Source of the DNA: Cyclobacteriaceae bacterium
Lineage (GTDB): Bacteria > Bacteroidota > Bacteroidia > Cytophagales > Cyclobacteriaceae
DNA: 48,693 nucleotides
Direction: 5' to 3'
NCBI GenBank assembly: GCA_003565295.1
Contig: PXCO01000397.1
Location: 1-48,693 of the forward strand
Part shown: positions 25,743-33,222 of the stretch, in pieces
How the letters are laid out: each line of letters begins with the position of its first letter
Position numbering within the stretch: the stretch's first letter is position 1
Notes under the pieces: model-generated
The model's input: the letters and a program-made list of their open reading frames with translations, nothing else
What the model was told of the DNA's origin: nothing
Database searches by the model: none
Position numbers and translations under genes: made by a program

Positions 25743-26723
25743 ATGAACGAAATTTTATATCAGGAGATTCCTTCTCTGGACCTGGCAGATTTTAAACATG
25801 GAGACCCTGGAAAAAAAGCAGCCTTTGTGCAAGCTTTGGGAGAAGCCTATCAAAACATCGGGTTTGTGGCCATTAAGAACCATGGGTTAAGTCAGGCATT
25901 ACAGGATCAATTGTATGAGGTGATCAAGGAGTTTTTTAGTCTAAATGACGAAATGAAATCCAAATATGAAAGGCCAAAAATTGGCTTTCAAAGGGGTTAT
26001 ACGGGAAAAGGAAAGGAACATGCCAAAGGAAGGAATACCGGAGATCTTAAGGAGTTTTATCATGTGGGTCAGGATTTAGATAGTATATCATCGGATGACA
26101 CGGTAAAAGAAAGCTATCCTCCCAATGTTTGGCCAAAAGAAGTGCCGGATTTCAAGCCAGTGGCATTGGAGGTATTCAAAACCATAGAGCAGTCAGGAAA
26201 AGATATGCTCAGGGCCATCGCATTGTACCTTGGCCTAAAAGAGCACTATTTTGAGGATAAGGTAAAAAACGGCAACTCCATATTAAGGCCTATTCATTAT
26301 TTTCCCATAGAAAACCCTGAGGCAGTGCCTGAAGATGCAGTGAGAGCCGCGGAGCATGGGGATATCAATTTGATCACCCTGCTAATGGGGGCAAGTGCAG
26401 ATGGTCTTCAGGTATTACGAAGGGATGGAAAGTGGATTCCCATAACCGCACTTCCCGATCAATTGGTGGTGAATGTCGGAGACATGCTGGAAAGATTGAC
26501 TAACAAAAAGCTTAAATCCACCATACACAGGGTGGTAAACCCACCTAGAGACCTGATGAACAATAGCCGTTACTCGATCCCCTTCTTCATGCACCCCAGG
26601 TCTGGTATGAACTTGAGTTGTCTGGAAAACTGTATTGACGAAGAAAACCCTAAACACTTTGAAGATATTACCGCAGGAGAATTCCTGGAAGAGAGGCTTA
26701 GGGAACTAGGCCTGAGAACATAA
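25743..26723 (+). CDS. 2-oxoglutarate/Fe(II) oxygenase, isopenicillin-N-synthase-like
   Basis: A 326-residue non-haem iron oxygenase of the IPNS/2OG-Fe(II) superfamily. The N-terminal DIOX_N-like part has IPSLDLADFKHG, GFVAIKNHGLS and FQRGYTGKGKEHAKG. The jelly-roll core provides the iron triad H205, D207 (AEHGDINLITLL) and H262 (STIHRVVNPP), with R276 and S278 of NSRYSIPFF to hold 2-oxoglutarate. The presence of RxS points to a 2OG-dependent enzyme rather than true IPNS. The substrate is unknown. It is 38 bases upstream of a chromate-type transporter on the same strand, and they are probably cotranscribed. Confidence 0.9.
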   Translation: MNEILYQEIPSLDLADFKHGDPGKKAAFVQALGEAYQNIGFVAIKNHGLSQALQDQLYEVIKEFFSLNDEMKSKYERPKIGFQRGYTGKGKEHAKGRNTGDLKEFYHVGQDLDSISSDDTVKESYPPNVWPKEVPDFKPVALEVFKTIEQSGKDMLRAIALYLGLKEHYFEDKVKNGNSILRPIHYFPIENPEAVPEDAVRAAEHGDINLITLLMGASADGLQVLRRDGKWIPITALPDQLVVNVGDMLERLTNKKLKSTIHRVVNPPRDLMNNSRYSIPFFMHPRSGMNLSCLENCIDEENPKHFEDITAGEFLEERLRELGLRT

Positions 26724-26761
26724 GCCAAATCCGCTACTGTGTAGGGGACTAACCCAATGCT

Positions 26762-27976
26762 ATGACCGTAAAAAGGGTAAGATATTACCTGTATCTCAGG
26801 GATGTACTTCTATTATCCTTGACAGCCTTTGGCGGCCCTCAGGTGTTTTTGGCCATCGTGATAGATATGATGGTAAATCGCCGAGGCTACATCAACGAAA
26901 AAGACCTTTTGGAGCTTAACGCTCTGTGTCTGGTCCTACCGGGACCTACCTCCACCCAGACCATTTCGGCAATAGGTTATAGGATTGGAGGGCCCTTATT
27001 GGCCTATCTTTCCCTTGTTGTTTGGGTCATGCCTGCCACCATACTGATGATCACCACTGCGGTGCTGATTGATTATTTGCAGGCAAATACACCTGGGGCA
27101 CTGAGTTTTTCAAAGTTCATTCAACCCATGGCCATAGGGTATTTACTCTTTGCCGCCCAAATTACTATTGGAAAAATGATCAAAACCATGGAGGCTGCCG
27201 TCTTAATGATGATAGCAGCATTCGTGGCTTTCTTTTACAATTCCCCATTCATTTTTCCGATTATGCTGATTGTAGGAGGACTTATTACCACCCACAACTA
27301 TCATAAGCAACCCAAAGTGGAAGAGGAGGTGGGCATACGCATACAATGGGGCAACTTTGTGCTTTGGGCAGGTGTGCTAGTGGGGGCAGCAGTACTGGGC
27401 CATTACACGAGGGCGCTTCCCATCCGGCTTTTTGAAAATTTTTACCGGAACGGTAGTTTGATTTTTGGGGGAGGCCAAGTACTCATTCCCTATCTCTATA
27501 CGGAATTTGTAGAGTTTAAGGCCTATCTTTCTTCAGAAGAGTTTCTCACCGGGTATGCCATCCAACAGAGTATTCCCGGGCCCACCTTCAGTATTAGTTC
27601 ATATATAGGGGCCTTATCCATGCGGGATTGGGGCATGACAGGGTTTATTGTCGGGGGACTTGTGGCTGCCGCAGGGATATTTCTACCTGGAACCTTTCTG
27701 ATATTCTTTGTGATCCGCTTTTGGGACGGCCTTAAGAAATACAGGCCGGTAAGAGCGGCTTTGGAAGGAATCAATGCAGTGAGCTGTGGCATGTTAATGG
27801 CTGCTGCCTACTTGCTGTTTGAGCCCTTGGAAAGCAATTTTTTCAACATCTCAGCCATCATTATCACCTATGCCTTGCTGCGTTTCAGCAAAGTGCCTTC
27901 TCCACTGATTATTATCATAGGACTTTTCGCTGGCATATCTTACCAATGGTTGGCCAAGTGGTATGGGCTAAACTAG
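26762..27976 (+). CDS. CHR-family (ChrA-like) transporter
   Basis: A 404-residue inner-membrane protein with about ten to twelve hydrophobic segments in two homologous CHR halves (about 8-185 and 205-400). Characteristic motifs are LTAFGGPQVFLAIV, NALCLVLPGPTSTQTISAIG in the first half, and FGGGQVLIPYLYTEFV and QQSIPGPTFSISSYIGA in the second. Known members export chromate, often by sulfate-like exchange, and some move other anions. No ChrB or other chromate gene is present; its only apparent partner is the upstream 2OG oxygenase. The true substrate therefore remains open. Confidence 0.88.
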   Translation: MTVKRVRYYLYLRDVLLLSLTAFGGPQVFLAIVIDMMVNRRGYINEKDLLELNALCLVLPGPTSTQTISAIGYRIGGPLLAYLSLVVWVMPATILMITTAVLIDYLQANTPGALSFSKFIQPMAIGYLLFAAQITIGKMIKTMEAAVLMMIAAFVAFFYNSPFIFPIMLIVGGLITTHNYHKQPKVEEEVGIRIQWGNFVLWAGVLVGAAVLGHYTRALPIRLFENFYRNGSLIFGGGQVLIPYLYTEFVEFKAYLSSEEFLTGYAIQQSIPGPTFSISSYIGALSMRDWGMTGFIVGGLVAAAGIFLPGTFLIFFVIRFWDGLKKYRPVRAALEGINAVSCGMLMAAAYLLFEPLESNFFNISAIIITYALLRFSKVPSPLIIIIGLFAGISYQWLAKWYGLN

Positions 27977-28138
27977 ATGGAATCAAGTGTGACGCTTTCG
28001 CCCAACGAAGGCATGATCAAAACATGCGAAGATTCTTCCCGGTAGCTATAGGGATATGACCGCTTGAAAAAAATAATCAGCGGACAAATTGAGGAAAAAC
28101 TATTCCTGGGCAATGCAGGAAAATGGCCGAAAACTCAA

Positions 28139-28253
28139 TAGGAATGCGGCTTTAGCCCATTCCTACCCAATAAAAATGCAAAATGCTTCCTGCTTTAGCC
28201 AAATTTATATCCATCGCGGTTAGAGGTTCAAGGATAGATGATTTGGCTAAAGC
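28139..28253. repeat. REP-like palindromes in the spacer 27977-28269
   Basis: The 293-base spacer between the convergent transporter and GH57 genes has no ORF but holds two structured palindromes. TAGGAATG (28139-28146) pairs with 28158-28165, with an inner GGCT/AGCC pair and one bulged C. GCTTTAGCCAAAT (28192-28204) is inverted perfectly at 28241-28253 around a 36-base loop. Both share GCTTTAGCC. They resemble dispersed Bacteroidota intergenic repeats and may terminate both convergent transcripts, although no long T run follows. Confidence 0.6.
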
Positions 28254-28269
28254 TTGACATCTTCATCTC

Positions 28270-29478
28270 TTACACATTTACACTTTCTTTTTCCTCCTTC
28301 TTTAATCTCAAAATAAAATCACTTAGCACATTCATATAATTAATGAAAGCTTCATAGGGACTCTCATAAGGGCTAAAATAGGCATGTATATCCCCGTCAG
28401 AAAAAAACTTAGTGCACATGTAATAAAAATGGTCACTCGTTTGCAGGTAGTTCCAGTCCCGATGTATTTCCGGATCCTTGGAATTTTTCACCTTGTTCTC
28501 CAACTCATAAAGCTTGTCGAAGGCTTCATCCTGAAGGTCGTTGCCCAGCCATGCAGTCAGATCTCTTTCTTCATCCGCCCAGGAAATGGGCGTAGGAACA
28601 TTGATAGTCCCTACAGGTGAACCTCCCAGAATCACTTCAGAAGGAGTGCTGAAGTCAAAATTAGTCCTATTGAAAATGGCCTCCGGAAGGTGCCTCATGA
28701 ATTCAAAGATCCCGGTTTCAGCCCATTGGTGCTCCCCAAAGGTTTCGTAATCCATAAACAGGTTCACAACCTCGTCTTCACTTGGGATCTGATTGATCCA
28801 ACTCACAAATTTATCGGTGGTCAAGGGATAATCTGACCATTTTTTCTCTCCAAACCGAAAGGCAATATCATCACTCAAACGGAAATTTTTGAGCAATACC
28901 TTTAAAGCGGGTTCATGGGCATTGGCATAAAGGTAATTGGGGCTCTTCCAACCCAGTATATGCTTGGCACCTTCTGTAAGAATTCCTTGGAAACCCATCT
29001 CATAAACCATTTTCCCAATGGTATCGGAATAAATCAACTCGGTATTTCTAAAAACTTTAGGGGAGTAACCATTAAATACTTCCTTTATTTTTTCTTGGTG
29101 TTTCCTCACCATGCTTTCAAATTCGGATTTGCTTTTAAGGGAACACAGGGAGTGTGCATAGGTTTCGTTAAGCAGTTCTACCTTTCCGGTGTCCACCAGG
29201 CGCTGGAAACTTTGCAAGACCTCAGGGGCATAGATTTCTAACTGCTCCAGGAGGGTTCCTGACAGAGAAAAACACACCTTGAACCTGCCCTGATGTTTTT
29301 CTATGAGTTCCAACAAAAGCTTGTTCATGGGGAGGTAGCATTTTTCCGCCACCTTTTTAATGATACTGTTATTGGAGAAGTCGTCCCAATAATAATGATC
29401 ATCCCCAATTTCAAAAAAACGATAAGGCTTTAACCTGAAAGGCTGATGTACCTGAAAATAAAAACAAATGGTCCGCAT
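28270..29478 (-). CDS. GH57 alpha-amylase-like glycoside hydrolase
   Basis: A 402-residue cytoplasmic enzyme of family GH57. The five conserved regions begin with FYFQVHQP. The nucleophile glutamate is E147 in KVFRNTELIYS, and the acid/base aspartate is D243 in LFMDYETFGEH. GH57 enzymes hydrolyse or rearrange alpha-glucans. It is the third gene of a minus-strand locus with a GT4 glycosyltransferase (gap of three bases) and a glycogen-debranching enzyme. This set is a known Bacteroidota glycogen or alpha-glucan arrangement, so the enzyme probably trims intracellular glycogen. Confidence 0.92.
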   Translation of the reverse strand: MRTICFYFQVHQPFRLKPYRFFEIGDDHYYWDDFSNNSIIKKVAEKCYLPMNKLLLELIEKHQGRFKVCFSLSGTLLEQLEIYAPEVLQSFQRLVDTGKVELLNETYAHSLCSLKSKSEFESMVRKHQEKIKEVFNGYSPKVFRNTELIYSDTIGKMVYEMGFQGILTEGAKHILGWKSPNYLYANAHEPALKVLLKNFRLSDDIAFRFGEKKWSDYPLTTDKFVSWINQIPSEDEVVNLFMDYETFGEHQWAETGIFEFMRHLPEAIFNRTNFDFSTPSEVILGGSPVGTINVPTPISWADEERDLTAWLGNDLQDEAFDKLYELENKVKNSKDPEIHRDWNYLQTSDHFYYMCTKFFSDGDIHAYFSPYESPYEAFINYMNVLSDFILRLKKEEKESVNV

Positions 29479-29481
29479 AAG

Positions 29482-30762
29482 TTATTTTTTAATGGTTTCC
29501 TTATAAATTATGATTACTCTTTCCGCCACATGCTCCCACTTTAACCGCTTCAATTCTTCCCTTCCCATTTCTTTGAACATTTTCGAAATGCCATCATAGT
29601 GGAGCAAGGCAAAGATGGCATCTGCCATTGCGTCGATATCCCAGAAATCAATCTTCACGGCATTTTGAAGGACTTCAGCCACCCCAGACTGCTTGGAAAT
29701 GATCACAGGGGTATTATGCCTTACTGCTTCAAGGGGTGATATACCAAAGGGTTCTGATACAGATGGCATGACGTACACGTCACTTAAGGCAAACATCTTG
29801 TCCACATCGTTTCCTTTTAAAAATCCCGTAAAGTGAAATTTAGTGCCAATCCTCAATTCGGCCACCCGCTGCACCATTCTATTCAGCAGGTCACCCGAAC
29901 CAGCCATTACGAACCTCACATTCTCATCCTTTCCCAATACCTTGGCGGCAGCTTCCACAAAATATTCAGGCCCCTTCTGAAAGGTGATCCTTCCCAGGAA
30001 GGTCACTATTTTTTCAGGTACTTTTTTCTCTTCCTTACTTTTTATGATGCTTGTGTCCAGAACCGCATTGTGGACCACAACGACCTTTTCGGCAGGAATG
30101 CCATACTTGCTCACGATGGTGTTTTTCGTGAGTTGACTGACAGCGATAATCTTGTCTGCGGCTTCCATGCCGGCCTTTTCTATATCATATACTTGTTGGT
30201 TCACGGTTTGTCCGGACCTGTCAAATTCCGTGGCATGTACGTGAGCGATCAAGGGCTTCCCACTGATGCTCTTGGCTGCAATTCCTGCGGGAAATGATAA
30301 CCAATCGTGCGCATGGATCAGGTCATGGGCTTTATTTTTGGCAATCTGGCCTGCCACCAATGCATAACGAGACACTTCCATGATGAGGTCTTTTCCGTAT
30401 TTCCCGCTAAAACTAAATTTATTGGATAACACGCTTTCGTCAAGACTTTCCTGGTCACTTTTAAGGCGCTGGGTATATTTGCGGTATTCCTCGGGATCCA
30501 AATAGGGAATAAGAAACGAGCTCACCTCCAGATAGGTAAGGTTTTTCCATATTTCCCGAAATCTTCTTTCCCTGTAGTCAATTTCCACATCACTGGCATT
30601 CACGAATTCCGCCAGGGGGTCCTCATCACCCCAGAGCTTTGGGACAACAAAAATCAGCTCCTGGTTATGGTGGGCCATGCCTTTTACCAATCCGTAACAG
30701 GCTGTACCTAGACCACCGGAGATGTGGGGTGGGAACTCCCAACCAAACATTAATACTTTCAT
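29482..30762 (-). CDS. GT4-type glycosyltransferase, probable glycogen synthase
   Basis: A 426-residue GT-B glycosyltransferase. The opening MKVLMFGWEFPPHISGGLGT is the nucleotide-sugar and acceptor loop of glycogen-synthase-like enzymes, and the C-terminal half has FLGRITFQKGPEYFVEAA and SVSEPFGISPLEA, with the conserved E-x7-E donor-binding motif. Placed between a debranching enzyme (12-base gap) and GH57 (3-base gap), it most likely builds alpha-1,4-glucan from a nucleotide glucose. Family GT4 versus GT5 cannot be settled by eye; the length is closer to GT4. It is cytoplasmic with no signal peptide. Confidence 0.88.
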   Translation of the reverse strand: MKVLMFGWEFPPHISGGLGTACYGLVKGMAHHNQELIFVVPKLWGDEDPLAEFVNASDVEIDYRERRFREIWKNLTYLEVSSFLIPYLDPEEYRKYTQRLKSDQESLDESVLSNKFSFSGKYGKDLIMEVSRYALVAGQIAKNKAHDLIHAHDWLSFPAGIAAKSISGKPLIAHVHATEFDRSGQTVNQQVYDIEKAGMEAADKIIAVSQLTKNTIVSKYGIPAEKVVVVHNAVLDTSIIKSKEEKKVPEKIVTFLGRITFQKGPEYFVEAAAKVLGKDENVRFVMAGSGDLLNRMVQRVAELRIGTKFHFTGFLKGNDVDKMFALSDVYVMPSVSEPFGISPLEAVRHNTPVIISKQSGVAEVLQNAVKIDFWDIDAMADAIFALLHYDGISKMFKEMGREELKRLKWEHVAERVIIIYKETIKK

Positions 30763-30773
30763 GAAAAACCAGT

Positions 30774-32690
30774 TTAAAATTTGCTAACTAAATATTTCAT
30801 CCTTAATAGTTCACCAACACTCCAAGCCTGTGAGATGGCACCTTTCGGCCTATGTGGGGGTTCACCATCATAAATCTCAGCAACAGTCCCCACCCCATAT
30901 TGGGTCATTACTCCATCAAAATTGCTGATCATGTTCTCCACAAACTTTTTACCCGACTTGCCGTGAAGCTTCAGGTAACCTTCGGCAAAATGCCCCATCA
31001 ACCAAGGCCAAACTGTGCCTTGGTGATAGGCATTATCCCTTTCATACTGATTGCCCATATAATACCCCTTGTACCTGGGGTCATCAGGAGCCAGGGTCCT
31101 TAAGCCCCTAGTGGTTAATAGGTGGCTTTTCACCATGTCAAGCACCCTTACTTTTTGGTCGTCGGTCAAAGGGCTAAATGGTAAAGAGGTGCTGAATACC
31201 ATATTTGGCCTTATGGACCAATCCTTTTGATCTCCATCTACCACATCGGCCAAATACCCCTTTTTCTCATCCCAAAACAATTTGACGAAGGAGGATTCTA
31301 CCTTATCGGCCAATTCCCTTACCTCTTTGTCGCCGGTGAGTTGGTGATAAAAGCGCAGTGCATTATACCATAGGGCATTGATTTCTACCGGACATCCCTT
31401 ACGTTGGGTGACAGGCCCTTCCTCTGTGACTGCATCCATCCAGGTAAGTGCCACTCCTTCCTCCCCCCCATAGAGTAGCCCATTTTCCTGCACGTGAATA
31501 TTGAACTCCGTTCCTTTTACAAAATCGTCTATGATCCCTTTTAGTTTGCCCAAATACCTTTCTTCCACTGTCTTTTTATCTTCAGTGAAAAGCAAGTATT
31601 GTTGTACCGACCAAAAATACCAAAGAGGGGCATCTATAGAGTTCATGTTGGTCATCACGCCGCTTCCCACATTAGGGAAAAGCCCACCTATAAGATCCTT
31701 GGACATGGTATCCATCACTTCTAGGAAGGACTTGTTGTCCCCGATCGTCAGGGTTAAGCCCGGTAGGGCAATGAAGGTATCCCTTCCCCACCAACCAAAC
31801 CAGGGGTATCCTGCAATCATCCTGGCCTCTCCACCCCTTCGGCTAATGAATTGGCCTGCGGAATTTTTCAAGCAGTTCTCGAAATTGTCCCTGGGAATCC
31901 TTCTGGCAATTTCTTTGTCAAAGGATTCCATCAACTTTTCGGGTTCGGCTTCCTCAAGCCCTGCCGACAAAATCACCGATTCCCCCTTTTCCATTTCAAA
32001 CTCAAAATAGCCGGGGACGAAAAGATCCTCCTGGTAATCATACCCTCTTTCATACTCACGTATATACTCTATATTATAATACCAATCCGGGGAGGGGTGG
32101 AACTCATTGGATTTGGATAGTTGAATAGATAGGGGATAATACTCATCGTAGAGTTTAAATTGCATACCCTGATCAATGGGAACAGCTTCTTTGTTTATCC
32201 GATCGTTGGCTTTGGATAGGGAATGATAGCTTCTAAATGCCAAAAACGGGCTTATTCGGATCTTGGTGGGCACATAAACGTCCACTAAGGTGTATTTTAC
32301 CTTTACCCTGTCCACATGAGTGTCCAGAATGATTTCCTTTTCCAGCACCACCCCCCCTACTCTATAGGTAAGTTTTGGGATGTGTTCGGAGTCAAAGTCC
32401 TCAATGTATTTGTGCCCCCTTGGCGAATAATTTCCAGGGTACTTGTTGATACCCAAATTAAAGCTTGCCCCTTTTTGCACGATGGTTTCGTGTACATTAG
32501 AAAGCATCACATGCAGCTGTGAATCAATTTGGGGTTGAGGGGTGACCAATAAGCCATGGTATTTTCGAGTATTGCACCCAATTATAGTGGTGCTTGTGTA
32601 GGAGCCTGAACGGTTGGACCGTATGATCTCCTTCTCCAAAGAATAATTAAGGTTTATCAGTTGAGTCTTATCGAAATGTATATAGCTCAT
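30774..32690 (-). CDS. Glycogen debranching enzyme (amylo-alpha-1,6-glucosidase)
   Basis: A 638-residue cytoplasmic enzyme. The N-terminal beta domain (about 1-250) starts NYSLEKEIIRSNRSGSYTST, the usual bacterial GDE N-domain, and contains CNTRKYHGLLV. The C-terminal (alpha/alpha)6 barrel has AGYPWFGWWGRDTFIALPGL, LTWMDAVTEEGPV and GTVWPWLMGHFAEGYLK. It should remove alpha-1,6 branches from glycogen. It is the first gene of the three-gene alpha-glucan operon; nothing in the spacer upstream (32691-32776) looks like a strong consensus promoter. Its length fits the family. Confidence 0.93.
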   Translation of the reverse strand: MSYIHFDKTQLINLNYSLEKEIIRSNRSGSYTSTTIIGCNTRKYHGLLVTPQPQIDSQLHVMLSNVHETIVQKGASFNLGINKYPGNYSPRGHKYIEDFDSEHIPKLTYRVGGVVLEKEIILDTHVDRVKVKYTLVDVYVPTKIRISPFLAFRSYHSLSKANDRINKEAVPIDQGMQFKLYDEYYPLSIQLSKSNEFHPSPDWYYNIEYIREYERGYDYQEDLFVPGYFEFEMEKGESVILSAGLEEAEPEKLMESFDKEIARRIPRDNFENCLKNSAGQFISRRGGEARMIAGYPWFGWWGRDTFIALPGLTLTIGDNKSFLEVMDTMSKDLIGGLFPNVGSGVMTNMNSIDAPLWYFWSVQQYLLFTEDKKTVEERYLGKLKGIIDDFVKGTEFNIHVQENGLLYGGEEGVALTWMDAVTEEGPVTQRKGCPVEINALWYNALRFYHQLTGDKEVRELADKVESSFVKLFWDEKKGYLADVVDGDQKDWSIRPNMVFSTSLPFSPLTDDQKVRVLDMVKSHLLTTRGLRTLAPDDPRYKGYYMGNQYERDNAYHQGTVWPWLMGHFAEGYLKLHGKSGKKFVENMISNFDGVMTQYGVGTVAEIYDGEPPHRPKGAISQAWSVGELLRMKYLVSKF

Positions 32691-32776
32691 CGATTTAAAA
32701 GTTTGTGGTTTTTATAAAAATACTCGAAAGCATTGTAAAGAAAAATATTCAACCAAAAAAGGTGCGCCTTTTAGAC

Positions 32777-32809
32777 AAAAAAAAAGGAGAACAAAATATT
32801 GTTCTCCTT
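32777..32809 (-). terminator. Rho-independent terminator after the 47-residue ORF
   Basis: On the minus strand an 11-bp perfect stem (arms 32784-32794 and 32799-32809), a four-base loop and a T tract formed by the A run at 32777-32785. It ends the transcript of the small ORF at 32822-32965. Confidence 0.9.
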
Positions 32810-32821
32810 AAACTCCATTTT

Positions 32822-32965
32822 CTAACTGCCGCTAGTAGATTCCTTCTGTAAGTCTTCAAAATTCTTGATGGATTCTTCGAATTTGATCATGTAAAGATGT
32901 ACATCCCTGATATTCACATGTTTGATGGTCGGGAATCTCTTAGAATTACTAAATAAAGTAAACAT
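32822..32965 (-). CDS. Small 47-residue protein of unknown function
   Basis: An ORF from ATG 32965 to TAG 32822. The product begins MFTLFSNSKRFPTIKHVNIR and continues with DVHLYMIKFEESIKNFEDL to a Ser-rich end. It is cytoplasmic, with an amphipathic, probably helical second half. Support for a real gene: it is bracketed by independent terminators (33028-33063 upstream, 32777-32809 twelve bases downstream) and it has non-repetitive, coding-like codon use. It lies just after tRNA-His. I do not recognise a family. An alternative is a structured small RNA occupying the same span. Confidence 0.6.
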   Translation of the reverse strand: MFTLFSNSKRFPTIKHVNIRDVHLYMIKFEESIKNFEDLQKESTSGS

Positions 32966-33027
32966 GTCCTTCAATTTTGTTTAATTGCTGATGTCAAATA
33001 GCATGCCACTGCATTCTATTAACGAAC

Positions 33028-33063
33028 AAAAAAAAACCCTTTCAAAACTTGGTTATGAAAGGG
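33028..33063 (-). terminator. Rho-independent terminator of tRNA-His
   Basis: On the minus strand CCCTTTCA (complement of 33056-33063) pairs with 33037-33044 around an 11-base loop, followed by nine T residues (A run at 33028-33036). It starts about six bases past the tRNA 3' end. Confidence 0.9.
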
Positions 33064-33068
33064 GATTG

Positions 33069-33143
33069 GGTGAAAGACCGGATTCGAACCGGCGACCTCT
33101 GGTGCCACAAACCAGCGCTCTAACCTGCTGAGCTACAATCACC
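33069..33143 (-). tRNA. tRNA-His (anticodon GTG)
   Basis: Reading the minus strand, the D arm is GCTC..GAGC, the anticodon stem is CTGGT/ACCAG around loop TTGTGGC with anticodon GTG, and the T arm is GCCGG-TTCGAAT-CCGGT. An encoded extra 5' G faces discriminator C73, the hallmark of bacterial tRNA-His. CCA is not encoded. The acceptor stem is odd: GTGATTG faces CTTTCAC, leaving two adjacent U-U mismatches (5-68 and 6-67). It has its own promoter and terminator. Confidence 0.9.
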
Positions 33144-33147
33144 ATTA

Positions 33148-33181
33148 AATCCATTGCGTAAACGATATTTACTAATGGATT
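33148..33181. repeat. Inverted repeat over the tRNA-His transcription start
   Basis: AATCCATT at 33148-33155 is inverted at 33174-33181, with an inner GTAAA/TTTAC pair (33058+100 offset region 33158-33162 and 33168-33172). It lies between the -7 element and the tRNA 5' end, so it could be an operator or form a leader hairpin. Confidence 0.55.
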
Positions 33182-33182
33182 G

Positions 33183-33213
33183 CAAAGGTACTATGCTTTT
33201 TCTTATAAGGCAA
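33183..33213 (-). promoter_or_regulatory. Promoter of tRNA-His
   Basis: On the minus strand TTG (complement of 33211-33213) and TACCTTTG (complement of 33183-33190) are 20 bases apart, a full Bacteroidota promoter. Transcription should begin near 33176, about 33 bases before the mature tRNA. It overlaps the intergenic end of pyrC. Confidence 0.75.
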
Positions 33214-33222
33214 CAGTGCCAC

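Noticed and set aside
28270-32690. GH57-GT4-debranching cluster as a new system
   Set aside because: It is the familiar Bacteroidota glycogen locus.
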